Assembly: GCA_022495005.1 (NCBI GenBank)
Contig: JAGYXB010000437.1
Coordinates: 1,116,001 to 1,180,000, forward strand
From: Rhyacophila brunnea
Lineage: Eukaryota; Arthropoda; Insecta; Trichoptera; Rhyacophilidae
Reading direction: 5' to 3'
DNA: 64,000 nucleotides
Part shown: positions 24,191 to 36,032 of the stretch, piece by piece
Numbering within the stretch: position 1 is the stretch's first letter
How the letters are laid out: each line of letters starts with the position of its first letter
The notes under the pieces: model-generated
What the model was told of the DNA's origin: nothing
What the model saw: the letters and a program-made list of their open reading frames with translations, nothing else
The model's database searches: none
Translations under genes and position numbers: made by a program

Positions 24191-24301
24191 GACAAATTAT
24201 ATTTCGTCTGACATGCGTCATTTGCACCCGCGACCCTTAATCCGCGCATCGCATAGCCACGATCTTTTTAGACCGTGCCTCAACTGAGGTATAGCCATAT
24301 A

Positions 24302-25585
24302 AGCCGACGTGCTCAGCGTGGGTCAAAATAGAGCTTTTATTCTATTTTCAAAGCATGATCCTGGACATTCCTTAAATGTTTTAGATAATCTGTTTATATA
24401 ATTTTGAAGCCTTATTATCCTTTATATTTATTTTAAACATTTGATTACGATAAAGTATTTTTAATACATAAAATAGTATTCTTTTAAACCTCTCGCTCTA
24501 ACGTTTTAGAATATAGTCATATTTCAGTACACAAATGTGCAGTGGTGTTAAGATTTTTACATTTATTAATTTTTAATCGCACTTATAAAACCATCAGTAT
24601 AATTTATGTCGACATTATTATAGTGAAATATTTACGATAAAAAATTATATTGATAATCTCTGTGATCCCAAATTTGACAAGAATTAGGCATTTTATTATT
24701 CAAAAAATGGGCAAGATTTACACATTTGAAGATAATTCTAAAGATACTTATTGTAAGCCATGTTTTTGACCATTTAAATGTGATAAACGTCTTACGAATA
24801 ATGATTGCTTTATAATAATTATTGACCTAAGAATGAGGTAGTGTTTTTTTGAAATACGCCATTTCTTTTGGCATTCCCCAGCGGTTAGCCGTTTAAAAAA
24901 AAATCGGTTAGGTACATGTTCAAACACCCGCGTTAACATGTTCTTTTTTCCTACTTCAGTTTTAAATTGTCAATTTATGGCTACGGCCGTATGTTGTAGC
25001 TTAACCACTGGGAAATGCCAAAAAAAAAGGCGTATTTCAAAAAAACACTACCTCATTCTTAGGTCAATAATTATTATAAAGCAATCACTATTCGTAAGAT
25101 GTTTATCACATTTGAATGGTCAAAAACATAACTTATAATTAGTATCTTTAGAATTATCTTCAAATGTGTAAATCTCGCCCATTTTTTGAATAATAAAATG
25201 CCTAATTCTTGTCAAATTTGGGATCACAGAGATTATCAATATAATTTTTTATCGTAAATATTTCACTATAATAATGTCGACATAAATTATACTGATGGTT
25301 TTATAAATGCGTTAAAAAATTAATAAATGTAAAAAATTTTAACACCACTTCACATTTATGTACTGAAATATGACTATATTCTAAAACATTAGAGCAAGAG
25401 ATTTAAAAGAATACTATTTTATGTAATAAAAATGCAGTCATAAAATGTTTAAAATAAATATAAAGGATAATAAGGCTTCAAAATTATATAAATAGATTAT
25501 CTGCAACGTTTAAGGAATGTCCAGTATGATGCTTTGAAAATAGAATAAAAGCTCTATTTTGACCTACGCTGAGCATGTCCCCCCT
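24302..25585. mobile_element. Palindromic foldback transposon, copy 2 (one arm shortened)
   Basis: Ends AGCCGACGTGCTCAGCG and CGCTGAGCATGTCCCCCCT, flanked by TA on both sides (24300-24301, 25586-25587). The arms match those of the element at 16786-18176. The left arm lacks about 100 bp next to the centre (its GCGGTTAGCC jumps directly to the spacer at about 24890), so the hairpin is asymmetric. Confidence 0.85.
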
Positions 25586-25589
25586 TAAT

Positions 25590-26535
25590 GCGCCGGCTAT
25601 ACGGCAGCGACTTGCCTGCATGGTATACTTTGTGCAAAAAATATTGAACACTTTTACACCGCTTTCGGTTTGCGCGAGCTACGGTTTTACCGTCCATATA
25701 CACAGGCTTCCCGATACATTTTTTTTTTTTTTAATTGTACTTTCTTACAGTTTCATCTAAACGGCAATTAACTTTGCTTGTTTTTGTGTTCTCTGGTTTG
25801 ATTAATAGTGAAATAAAATACTTAAACAATTTATGGAAAAAAAAATGTATAAAAATGTTCGGCTCATCAGAATAAAGAGTAGTTTGCGACCCCCTATAAA
25901 TTTCGCGGCCCTTTTGCTCCAGTAGATAGTATAAACAATACGATAAACATTATTTTTGTTTATTCATTCATAGTTTCGCATTTAAAGTAAAGTTTTCTTT
26001 CTAACCAGTAAGTCGTGAATAATGTTAAAGCCACTTGTACGTTCATTCATGCTTGCAAGCAAACCAAGTGTTAATTTCAAACTCGCGTCTCCTTTGTGTG
26101 CCCGTTTACTGATAGTGACAGATCGTAAGTATGCTACTGTACAGCAGTACACAATATAGGTTAATGTATTATCTTTCACTTGAAATACAATGCCAAGAAT
26201 ACGGTCTTATACTTTGATTAATTTATGGGTTACTATTTTTATTTACGTTGCGTTGGGATAATTGACTTTGGAAATGGCTTGCGGTGGATACTGGGTATAA
26301 GTAAAAAGACAATAAAAATATGGGCCATGTAGCCCCTTGTTACATTAAACATGAATAAATGACATGAACCTGACTTGGCGTTACTATGGCGTTGTTGGAT
26401 GTAGCATTAAAGACCTGGCAGAAAATATGAGATGCCTCCACCAAAGGCAGGCACACATATATGTTTTTTTTTTTCCAAATATCAATAATGGCAAATGGAG
26501 ATAACCGCTTTGACTCCAGATCATTAAACAAGTCA
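25590..26535. other. Intergenic DNA, nothing recognised
   Basis: The 61-codon frame at 25575-25760 overlaps the end of the foldback element and has no motif. Confidence 0.4.
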
Positions 26536-26539
26536 ATTC

Positions 26540-27065
26540 TTCACTGGACATGGTGGCTTTTCTGGCAGGCTCTTTGAGCTTGATCTTGTTACCAGTGCAA
26601 CATGTCCATGTAGCATATAAATACAGGATGCAAACGACATCCTCTGGGAATGTTCTAAAATGTGTACGGAAAGAGAAGAGCTACTCAAATCGGTTTAACC
26701 AGCTGTTGGACCCGTCAAACCGTCCGACTTGGTCGCCACAAAGGCCAATTTTATTGCATTTAGAAAATTTGCGGCATCAGTCGTAGAATGTACGGCAGTT
26801 TTATATTAGCTTTAATTTAATACTTATTACATTTTTTAAATATTGCCTCTACGTGCTCATCTCTCCCATGGTTACCTTAACTTAAAGTTATGTAAATTTA
26901 ATCAGAGCACATTTGAGTTACTAAGTCATGGGTAACTGCTCCTGAGACATCCCCAGTCATAAAAAAATGAAGCTTCATATCCAAACATAGGGTCCCGTGA
27001 TACACCTGATTAAGAGCGGGTGTGGTACGGGGTGGTCAGGTTTAGTGGGGCTTTTAACTTCAATG
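26540..27065 (+). pseudogene. LINE C-terminus with 3' UTR
   Basis: Shifting + frames give YKYRDANDILWECSK-like sequence, then EREELLKSV and a final VATKANFIAFRKFAAS, parallel to DVENILWDCPLMELERTELF ... IATEANFAVFEKFAAS of the minus-strand remnant at 56491-56853. The ILWEC/ILWDC context is the cysteine-containing tail of R1/jockey-like elements. The 3' UTR repeat runs from about 26880 to 27065. Confidence 0.65.
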
Positions 27066-27223
27066 ACTTGGCTACGTACTTAAGAGAGTCTTAACCTTGT
27101 GATAAGGCTGACGGGTGGCGCATCCAATAATCAAAAACTTGGGTAGGAATCGTTCATATTTTAAAAATCAAGGTATACAGCATACTACAAAACATCATTA
27201 TATTAATTCGAAACCTTAGTTAT

Positions 27224-27575
27224 ATAAGAATACAACTCAAAATTTCAAAGGTTTTGAGTTATAAATGTCATTTGATATAGAGTAGTCTTATCTTTATAAA
27301 ACAATAAAAAACTAATTAAAAATTCTACGAGTCAAGAAACCGAATAACCCTTACTGGGATTATTCATTAATTGGATTATACGCAAGAATGTCTTAATTGA
27401 TTGTTTGTTAAACTGTAAAAATTCATTATGCATATCCAAGCTCATTTGAACTAAAAAAAAAAAACATGTTTTCTTCAAAAATCAAGATTTTAACATTAAA
27501 ATGAGATTGTGTGCAAAATTTTCAAACGCCATTTTCTTAGAACAATGTATATTGAGTTGTTTCCCTATGTAACTA
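27224..27575. mobile_element. MITE (CACCAGTTCAATAGGGG family), inverted decayed copy
   Basis: It starts with ACAACTCAAAATTTCAAAGG and ends with TTGAGTTGTTTCCCTATGTA. Between them lie CGAATAACCC...GGGATTATTCATTAATTGGATTATA and TCAAACGCCATTTTCTTAG, matching the reverse complement of the intact element at 29811-30183. Confidence 0.6.
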
Positions 27576-27919
27576 AGGTATTGTTTTGTCTTATTTATCC
27601 ATCTGTATAATACCTGTCTATGAGTAATGCATAAGAGAAGATAAACGTAAATGTGCAAGATAGAGCGAGACATGTAGAAAAGGTATTAAAATGGGTAAGA
27701 TAATTGAAAGCATACAGACACGTAAATAAAAAAAATCGTTTATTTTAATTGGGTCGCGAAAGAAAATGATACGATACTCTCCTAATAGTTTGATATATAC
27801 TTGCAGTGCAGTACTACCTTATATCTACAGCCAAGAATGATGGCATAGTATATTTTAATTATTACTTAAATACATTATAGAATTATCATGTAACCGCATG
27901 TGATATTGTTATCTAATCA

Positions 27920-28050
27920 TTGTGCCCTACCGGTGCCAAGCGCTGGTGACACCTTCCCGGAAATGCCTCACTGGCATAACATTCAGCACCCTCGATATTC
28001 TATGTAGTTCCAATTGGGCCAACGTAACTCCCGGTGGATTTTTTTTTTTG
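27920..28050 (-). pseudogene. Short coding-like remnant of unknown origin
   Basis: The minus strand reads PPGVTLAQLELHRISRVLNV then MPVRHFREGVTSAWHR, next to a T-tract on the + strand (28032-28041) that would be an upstream A-tract on the minus strand. It is coding-like and GC-richer than its flanks, and may be a retroelement fragment. I do not recognise the family. Confidence 0.3.
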
Positions 28051-28098
28051 AATATTACGTATTCGCAAAGCAATTCATTACGAGTAGACTATCTACAT

Positions 28099-28989
28099 CA
28101 TGGTTTTCCAAACTATGGGTCGCGACCCACCAGTGGGTCGCGAGCAAATATTGAGTGGGCCCTCGCTACTGTATAAAAAATAGGAAGTGATAAATTTGAT
28201 ATTTCATTCAGCTATGTATTCATAATTCCTAAAAAATGAAATAAACTTAAGTTACGGAAAATATTGTGATAAAATAAAAATAATTTGAATTGCCGATGCA
28301 CTACAGATGGCAGCACAATTGCTGAATATGAAATCTTCAACAAATATTGTTTCCCATTTCGTTAATATTAATGAAAATGCTGTATATTATGCCTCGTATC
28401 TCATTAACTTTTTTCAGAAGATACGTCACTGAAAAATAGTTTCAATGGTAAACAGTTAACGAAATTCTGGCTCTCAGTTGCTGATAATTATCCTTGCCTG
28501 TTCGATGAAGCTAGGAAAGTCCTCTTCCTCTTTACTACCTCATATCCATGTGAGGTCGGATTTTCGGCTATGGTTAACATTAAAACTAAATACCGAAATA
28601 AATTGGATATATCAAACTCACTGCGATTAAAAGTAACTAAAGTTGAAGTTGGTGTTAAAACTGTAATGAAGAAAAATAAGAAACACATACATCCTTCCCA
28701 TTGAAATAACTTTGTAAAAAAACCTTGCAGGTGTAGGTATTTAAGTAATATTTTTTTTTATTTAAGCTGTGTTTCATATTCATATTGGTAACACTTATAA
28801 AAAATATTTTTTTTATTTCAATTAGAACAAATAATACAGCATTAAGTAGTTCCACGACTCGCCACTAGGGAATCTGAGCATTACCAATTTATGTATGCCC
28901 TCTTTTCTCTAAGACAGCTAAGAGGTGGGTCCCAAGATTGAAAATTTTTGTTAGATGGGTCGGAGCCCAGTCAACTTTGGGAACCAATG
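28099..28989 (+). mobile_element. hAT transposon, internally deleted, 8-bp TSD
   Basis: The termini CATGGTTTTCCAAACTATGG and, inverted, CATTGGTTCCCAAAGTTGAC are followed by GGGTCGCGACCC-like motifs. ATCTACAT is duplicated exactly at 28091-28098 and 28990-28997. These are typical of hAT elements with ZBED-type transposases. The interior retains the transposase C-terminus (28440-28703), while most of the transposase gene is missing. Confidence 0.9.
28440..28703 (+). pseudogene. hAT transposase C-terminal dimerisation region
   Basis: The + strand reads KFWLSVADNYPCLFDEARK, then VLFLFTTSYPCEVGFSAMVN and IKTKYRNKLDISNSLRLKVT before a stop at 28701-28703. The order FW..V...YP.L...A, F.T.YPCE.GFSAM, K.KYRN.L is the hAT family dimerisation (hATC) signature of ZBED5-like transposases. 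The catalytic part upstream is absent, so the element could not move by itself. Confidence 0.85.
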
Positions 28990-28997
28990 ATCTACAT

Positions 28998-29660
28998 AGT
29001 TAAATACCAAGGGCGGAATGGTGAGGTGAGGTGCGAGAAGGGGGTTACTTAATACGTTGTTTTAATGTTATAAATTATAATAAATATTTATAGAAGTAAA
29101 GTTCTATTAGAGTTGTGTAAAAATTTTACTTTGTGTTTTGTTGACGGAATTTCAAAAGATTTTAAGGCTTCCTTTAATGGTCCAATTTAAGAATGTTGAT
29201 GTAAACGAATTAGTATTCCCTTAATTGGACGTTATTTTTCAAGCTTTTTTTCAGTTGTAATTTGACATTTCGATTGCTTATTACCTATGTAAATTTGAAT
29301 TTAATATTTTTCCTGCTTACAACGCTTTGAAAGAAGAAAAACGTTATAATATTACAAAAACGAATTCGGACAAAGATTACGGATTAAGGATAATAAATAA
29401 CCTTGTTAAGGAAACATGATACATTGGAAAAAAGCTTGTATTTTTTAAAATAACATTATAAACCATGATATTTGGATATTATAATATATGTCAATAATGT
29501 ATTCATAGGTACTGATAAATTTTGTACAAGTATCTGATTTAGATTCCAAATATTTAAAAAAAAATGTGAGTTGTTTGTAATCATTATAATATTATAATGA
29601 TTATCTGTTGTCTTCTGGTTCACATGTGGTATTCTTTGGTTTGGCGGAGGATAGATATTG
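28998..29660. other. AT-rich intergenic DNA, nothing recognised
   Basis: No frames or repeat ends are supported here. Confidence 0.4.
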
Positions 29661-29670
29661 CAGATGAGAT

Positions 29671-30461
29671 GGTTACATGTAAGTTGTACGTATGCAGTTC
29701 ATCGTGGGACACTTATTCGTGCGCCGCAGTACGTGAAACATGAGTTTGTATAACATTTTATCAAATCACGAGTTCTTCGTTAAACATTTCACCGTGGAAT
29801 ACATTTTGATACACCAGTTCAATAGGGGAACAACTCATAAAACCTTGTTCCGAGATAATGGCGTTTGAATTTTTTGCAGTAATTCTTATTTTAATTTTAA
29901 AGTCTTGATTTCGATAAAAATGTATATTTTTTTGTATTTGATTTAGTGGAATTCATCAATGCACAATGAAATTGTACATTTTAATAACGAATTAACAAAT
30001 AAATTTGATTATATAATGGAATAACTGATTAATCTTAGAAAAGATTATTCGATTTTATGACACATTGAAGAAATTTTTAATTATTTTTTTTGTTGAATTA
30101 CAAAGAGAAGACCTTTCTACACCAAATGAAATTCTTAACTCAAAACCTTTAAATTTTGAGTTGTTCCCCTATTGAACTGGTGTATCGATTTGTACATATC
30201 TTACAAAATGCGGCGATAGTTTGCAAATAGTACTGTTTTAATTAGATTAACCCTAACCTAACCTAACCTAACCTAACCTAGTAAAGACATCTCATAAAAT
30301 TCGCCACATGTTGTAGAATACGTACAAATATACTCCACTGTGAAATGTTCAACGAAGAACTCGTCATTTGATAAAATGTTACACGAACTCATGTTTCACG
30401 TACTGTGGCGCACGAATAAGTGTCCTGCGGTGAACTGTTTACGTACAAATTTCCGGATACG
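29671..30461. mobile_element. Mutator-type MITE, copy B, with nested MITE
   Basis: It starts GGTTACATGTAAGTTGTACG and ends TACAAATTTCCGGATACG, opposite in orientation to copies A and C. The flanks AGATGAGAT (29662-29670) and AAATGAGAT (30462-30470) match at 8 of 9 bases. It holds five tandem AACCT (TTAGG) units near 30252-30279 and a 370 bp MITE in its left arm. Confidence 0.85.
29811..30183. mobile_element. MITE with perfect 30-bp inverted ends (CACCAGTTCAATAGGGG family)
   Basis: Left ACACCAGTTCAATAGGGGAA and right TTCCCCTATTGAACTGGTGT are perfectly inverted for about 30 bp. It interrupts the arm of the Mutator-type MITE (host sequence CATTTG-TAC is duplicated imperfectly as CATTTTG and CGATTTG). 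Target could be TA or about 7-8 bp. Older copies lie at 10430-11265 and 27224-27575. Confidence 0.8.
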
Positions 30462-30470
30462 AAATGAGAT

Positions 30471-31165
30471 ACGGTAGTAGTAAGTTGTTCATGATGATGG
30501 AGGAGGCGAGATTTTATTTACTTTTTCAAATAACTACAATGGTACAATCGATGCAATATAATAAATACAACGCCAGCTCGGTGCGATGTGTCTTTGACGG
30601 AAACTTGTAATCGAGTGAGATGTCTAATCAATTCTGACATATTTACACTATGAAATAATATTTTGAAATTATGATGACATATTATTAATTCGTATTGTTA
30701 TGAAATTGCAGATCTACTATCTCATAACATTACGAATTTATATAATATATTATAGGTACTAACTGATTGTACGTAAAAAATAATAATTAATAAATAATAT
30801 AATAATAGTCTTTGAGCTCTGGGAACCCGATGACAGCCACATTTATAAACATAATATAATAAATTTAAATTTATAGACCGTATATGCTTATTCGGAAAAT
30901 ATTTATTATGTATCTATTTAGTCGCAGTCCTAGCTGTCAATATAATGGTAAGTGGTTTGAACTACTTCATTTGCCAAGCGACGACGTTTAACTGATGGTT
31001 CTTACCCATCCATTTTTTGAATATTTGATTTATTGTGTATTTGCATAACACACTAATATATTATCTAAACGCCACTTTGTTGATTTTTCAACATTTTTAT
31101 TGCGATTTCCTCACTCCCGATTGTTTTTAAATTTGAATCGAGGATAACCTTATAGAAATTTGTAT
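30471..31165. other. AT-rich intergenic DNA, nothing recognised
   Basis: No feature is supported here. Confidence 0.4.
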
Positions 31166-31167
31166 AT

Positions 31168-31340
31168 ATAAAATTTGAAAACATCTCATGCATATACACA
31201 CTAGAAAATATCATTTTGGAGAAAAAATACGACACCCAACGGGACTTGAACCTGTGTTTGCTGGATTCGCGCCAATATGTTTATCCAATTAAACTACGGG
31301 CATCCCTAGTGAATTACGGCAATTTTAACAAATAGTTGTT
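31168..31340 (-). mobile_element. SINE family A, 3' part, reversed
   Basis: Reading on the minus strand: tRNA-like segment with a B box (on the + strand GGGACTTGAACCTGTG, and TCCAATTAAACTACGGGC), then the 3' landmark ATACGACACC...ACACTAGAAAATATCA. It closely resembles the sequence at 7391-7500. Confidence 0.65.
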
Positions 31341-31344
31341 TTAA

Positions 31345-32580
31345 CTGTATATCTGATTTTTACTTTCAAGTGACTTCTTGATTTACACAGTGATATATTT
31401 TTTGTTTCGCCAAAATATTTTCTGAATACCATGATGTAGTTATACGTCAAAATAATGTGGAAAGACGTAAGTACATTTAAATAGTATACCTTATAATATA
31501 CCTTATTGCCAATACAGTAAACAAACGAGATGTATGGATATCAAACAATGCAATGCACTAATCTTTTGGTGAATAAATACATGAGTGAATGCATTAGATA
31601 ATGGATTGTAAAATCATCACGTATGTAAGTGCATTTATGCTTATAGTTAAATTTCTCCATTGTTCTCCAAGTTGTTCAAGAGATGAGTTGTTCGAGAGAG
31701 TGTTCAAGAGATCTCCCAGTTGAGAATATTATATTTCTCATATGGTGGTTAAACGTATTTAGTATGTCAGCAACTAGGTTTCGCCATTTACTGTGGCAAT
31801 GCAATACGATTTAGAGATTATTTCATTCCATATGCGAGTAATATATTTTTAACTAACTACATTCTCTCAATATTATTAAATGGGTATGTAAAGAAAACTA
31901 TAATAATAAAATATAATACAATTAAATATTAATATGCCTGAACAGCGAAGTCACAGTGTTTAACTATCTGCTAAATAGTATGTACTTTTAAATGTTTGGT
32001 TATTATAGTAAATGAGAGGATTTCCAAGTTTTAAGCACCTTTGTCAAACCAATTAATATAAATCACTCCTCACGTAACTTTGGCGTCCAGATACAGAGCG
32101 ATAGTGGAAAGTATGCATTGCAAAACATCTTATATTTATTATAGCGGCGATTTTGCAATCGATTGATCGGAATTTTAAAAGGGGGCCTCGAAACAGTTTA
32201 AGCCAGTCTTATAATGTATTGAATATACATAACGTGAAACCCCTCACCTCACCTCACAAACACCTCAGCCCCCACATCCTAAAGCGGGCCCCCTTACCTA
32301 TCGCTAATGGTAAAGGCAGTGTGACGCGCTGCAGTAGCGTTTTCCAAAATGGTGTGCGCGGTAAAATTAAGGTGTATTTTTAGCGACACACAGTTAAAAA
32401 TTGCATCATACAACCAAATATTATTATAATATCGAAGTAAAATAGCGCCGCAGGCGACTTTTTTTACTATTAGAGCAAAGTTGTGATCTGTGTTGATCTC
32501 ATTTATCTGGTCGACTCGCCACACCGGGGCCTTCAGGCTAGAGCCCTGTCAGCCCCCGCTTGTGGGGGCCATGGATATAT
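31345..32580. other. Intergenic DNA, nothing recognised
   Basis: A short GC-richer stretch near 32240-32350 (CCTCACCTCACCTCAC) is low-complexity. The frame at 32153-32383 is unsupported. Confidence 0.4.
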
Positions 32581-32584
32581 ACGT

Positions 32585-32945
32585 ACCAACTAGAAAAAAT
32601 CATATTCGAAAAAAATACGAAACTTGACGGGATTTGAACCCGTGTAACCATTGGCGCCAATCTGTGTATTAACCAATTATGCTACGAGCCTTCTATACAC
32701 GACACTTTAAACTTGTAGGTCATACATGAAATGCTTATCAAATTTCGTTATTATTGACTATCGGTTTTTGTGTATTAAATCAAGGAATATTAATTACCTT
32801 AATTACAAGCCGACGCACGACTCTCGTCAAATATTTTAGTTGTAACGTATACTTGAAGCCATTTCTTTTATTGAATGAATAATTCACAAGATTTTGAGAA
32901 TGTAACATTCCATATTATATTGAATATACATTACTATATTTTTTC
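32585..32945 (-). mobile_element. SINE family A, near full length, reversed
   Basis: The best uninterrupted copy. On the minus strand it starts GGAATGTTACATTCTCAAAA, runs through CAAGTATACGTTACAACTAA, TTAATATTCCTTGATTTAAT, a tRNA-like region (GGCTCGTAGCATAATTGGTT, B box GGGTTCAAATCCCGTCAAG) and ends in TTTCGTATTTTTTTCG...TTCTAGTTGG. It serves as the empty-site reference for the split copy at 14095-14995. Confidence 0.75.
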
Positions 32946-33269
32946 AAACCAATTAAAATTATTACTATTAATTTAAAAAAAACCGCATTCGGTATTGTTA
33001 TTTAAAAAAAATGAATTGGATTATATAAAATTATAGTTAATAAAGAGATGTAGTGTTTAAATATAGAAATGCTACGAAACAGTTAACCATGAAATTTAAA
33101 ATAGTCCGAGAGTCATGATGCATCGCGTTATTTTTTTATAAAGGTCGATTTGTCAGACTACAATAATATCATTCAATACATTCAGGATACAAAAACCGTG
33201 CTTGTATTCGATACACAAAAACATATTATATAGGCATAGTTTTATTTATATAGACATATTATTATATAG

Positions 33270-34215
33270 ACATATTTTTTTGAGAGTTTCCGAACCGAGA
33301 AGGGAGTTCGTCAGGGATGTTTTTTATCTCCCCAGTTATTCAATATATATGGAGAGCATATAATGCGAAGAGCCCTAGATCATTGGCAAGGCAGAATAAC
33401 AATCGGGGGCTAGAAAATAAACAACTTAAGATTCGCAGACGATACCACACTAATCGCTGCTGATGAAGGAGAACTCAAAGAGCTGCTACACCGGGTAGAG
33501 GAAGAGAGTCGCAAATACGACCTCCTTATTAATAGGAACAAGACCAAGTTAATGGTTATTGATCGGAATAACCTTCTACCAACAGCAAGTTCACTCCAAA
33601 ACCTCGAAACAGTTGACGAGTTTTTATATCTGGGATTAACCATCAGTGGAAAGGGCGAATGCGAAGCGGAAATAAGAAGGCGCACACAGATTGCAAAAAA
33701 TGCAATGACATGCCTTACCACTATATGAAAGGATCGGGGAATTTCGATTGCCACAAAAATGATGCTTGTGCAAACATTAGTGTTCTCGATATTTCTATAC
33801 GGAATCGAGTCGTGGACCCTGAAGGCAAGGGAACAGAAGGTAATTAATGCCTTTGAGATGTGGTGTTGGCGACGAATGTTTCGTATTTCTTGGACGAAGC
33901 ACAGGACGAACCAGTCAATCATCCAGAGACTGAAGATAAAGGAACGGCTCTCGACGATATGTCTGAGAAGAATTCTGCAATTTTTTTGACATACCTGAAG
34001 AGACTGGTAGTTTTGGGTGGCGTCCAGGGAAGGCGAAGCAGAGGAAAAGCGCCTGAGCGATCGAGTGACCAAGTGAAAGAGCTTACTGAGGGCACCATCC
34101 ATTCTGCCCTGAGAGACGCGGAAGATCGAGAAGGATGGAAAGTCTTGGTCGCTCAAAGGATGGCGAAATTAAAATGTGGTCACAACCAAGAAGAAGAAGA
34201 TAGACATATTTATTT
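33270..34215 (+). pseudogene. Non-LTR reverse transcriptase with FADD box, decayed
   Basis: The + strand reads EKGVRQGCFLSPQLFNIYGE, then the catalytic box NNLRFADDTTLIAADEGELK, then YDLLINRNKTKLMV and VDEFLYLGLTISGKGECEAE. After a frameshift it continues MMLVQTLVFSIFLYGIESWT and a final arginine/lysine-rich part to about 34215. This is the order of RTE-like LINE polymerases from palm to C-terminus. A stop before the FADD region and later frameshifts make it inactive. An unbroken 248-codon minus-strand frame over the same DNA is antisense and not a gene. Confidence 0.88.
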
Positions 34216-34344
34216 CCTAAAACAATCTGCTTTAAACATAAAAAAATATCAATAACATACGCTGTAGGCACTTATGTAAATCGAATTTTTCCCATATTTA
34301 TCGTTGTTTTTTTAACTTCCTATTTTTTGATACTTATTAATTAA

Positions 34345-34830
34345 TAATGTCATCATCATTATCCGCCGGGGTCAATCCACTGCAAAATGAAGGCCTCCCC
34401 AAGCTTCATCCAACTCTTTTGGTCCTGTGTCGTTCGCTGCCACGCATCTCCGCCGAACTTTATCAGTTCGTCAATCCAGCGGATTTTAGGGCAACCCTGT
34501 GGCCGTTTCGTGCCCCTTGGGTACCATTGGATGACGGCATTTGTCCAGCGGCCGTCTTTTCGGCGAGCAATGTACCCCGTTTATCTCCATTTCAGCTGTT
34601 TGGCAACGTCTATTACATCGCGTACTCCTGTCTGCTTCCTAACCCATTCGTTTCTCTTACGGTCCTTTCGCGTGATGCCCAAAACACAACTCTCCATGCC
34701 TCGCTGTGCGACTATTAGCCTTTGGACATCTCTCGTGTTGATGGTCTACGTCTCGCAGCCATACGTGAGCACGGACAACACACATTGGTTGAACACCCTA
34801 CGCTTAAGACATAATGGTAGGTATATAAAT
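34345..34830 (-). pseudogene. LINE reverse transcriptase C-terminus
   Basis: The minus strand reads VRDVIDVAKQLKWR*TGYIA, then DGRWTNAVIQWYPRGTKRPQ, then IRWIDELIKFGGDAWQRTTQ and SWMKLGEAFILQWIDPGG. It belongs to the same family as 22135-22416, and ends in an ATGATGATGA-like tail on the minus strand. It is 5'-truncated. Confidence 0.85.
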
Positions 34831-34834
34831 TAGT

Positions 34835-35250
34835 AATAATATAAAAAGACAGTTGCAGTTTTTGATATTTAAAAAAAAGTTACCGCCACCCGGAAGTATC
34901 CCCTATAGTATACCCTATCCATTGTTAGTGAAACAAAATCACTCGATAAACTCAAGTGCCTATAGACTCGTTGAAACTGGACACGAGATTCTACTTGCAA
35001 ACGACAGTATTTTTGCTCACTCGTTCATATTTGTATGCACAATAATCTATCAACGTCATGTGCAGCTTTCCAATAGTGTGCCCAGACACTTATATTTATA
35101 TATAAAAACTTCTTGAATTTTGTATGAAAGCTTCCATGTTTGCGCATAGAAATGTTGCCAAACTTATAATAAACAACGTAAGTAATAATAATTATTTACT
35201 CGTTTATTAATTTTATATAAAGAATTAATCGCACATCAACAAAAAATATT
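34835..35250. other. Intergenic DNA, nothing recognised
   Basis: An 87-codon frame at 34853-35116 has no motif and starts within low-complexity sequence. Confidence 0.35.
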
Positions 35251-35254
35251 CAAA

Positions 35255-36020
35255 CACTTAGAATTCTTTTCATTCAACGAATAATAATTTACAAGATTTA
35301 AGAATGTAGCATTCTTAATATTCTTCTTCGATGGCGCTGCAGCTCAAGTCGAGCCCTGGCCTTCTCCACCACCGTCTTCCAGCCAGATCCGTCCTCCGCA
35401 CGTCTATTCCAGTTCCTGATTTTTAGCAGCTGGTTGGCATCTTTTGTAATGTTATTACCCCATCGTGTGCGTGGCTTTCCCACTGGCATTTTCCCCCCTG
35501 GGTTTCTTTCGAGGATTTTCTTCGGTATCCGTGACTCAGGCATGCGCTGGACATGGTCTGCCCAGTTTAGCCTATGGAGTTTTATGAAGGTGGCGAGTTT
35601 TTAATCTTGGTATAAGCGGTATAATTCCGTGTTGTACCTAATTCTTCACTCCCCACCATCATTCATGGGTCCGTATATCCACCTCAGGATCTTTCTCTCA
35701 AAGCAGTCCACCATTTCAACTGCTTTCATATTTAGCGTCCATGACTCGCACCCGTGTGCAACGACTGTGCGTATGACGGTTTTATAGAAATTATATATTC
35801 CGGGTCTTAGTTTTTCTGTGGACATTTCGCATTATTATTATTTAATATACATAATTTTGAAAACACTTAAACAAAAAACACTAATACAATATAATCACCA
35901 ATAGAAAAATCTTTTTTTAAAAAAAAGTAAGACCTCGCAGGAATCGAACCTACATCTCTCGGGTTTTGCGCCCACGCTTATATACCACTACTCTGAAGGT
36001 ATCATACTTAATTACGACAA
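35255..36020 (-). mobile_element. SINE family A, reversed, split by a LINE tail
   Basis: 35260-35320 (AATTTACAAGATTTAAGAAT, GTAGCATTCTTA) and 35838-36020 (TATTTAATATACATAATTTT, GAAAACACTT, then a reversed B box GGAATCGAACCTACATC) are the two parts of one SINE. They flank the LINE tail at 35322-35833. Confidence 0.65.
35322..35833 (-). pseudogene. RTE-like LINE C-terminus inserted in a SINE
   Basis: The minus strand reads TEKLRPGIYNFYKTVIRTVV, then AHGCESWTLNMKAVEMVDCF, ILRWIYGPMND, WADHVQRMPESRIPKKILER, and VGKPRTRWGNNITKDANQLL ending KARARLELQRH. This is a complete run of the post-RT region of an RTE-like family distinct from that at 34345. One in-frame stop and a frame change are present. 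Confidence 0.85.
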
Positions 36021-36032
36021 ATTTTAACTATT

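Noticed and set aside
33410..34156. Longest open frame in the window (248 codons, minus strand)
   Set aside because: It is antisense to a LINE reverse transcriptase readable on the + strand with its FADD motif; the minus-strand peptide has no recognisable domain.
34347..34833. Two overlapping + strand frames of 123 and 148 codons
   Set aside because: Both are antisense to the LINE tail containing DGRWTNAVIQWYPRGTKRPQ on the minus strand.
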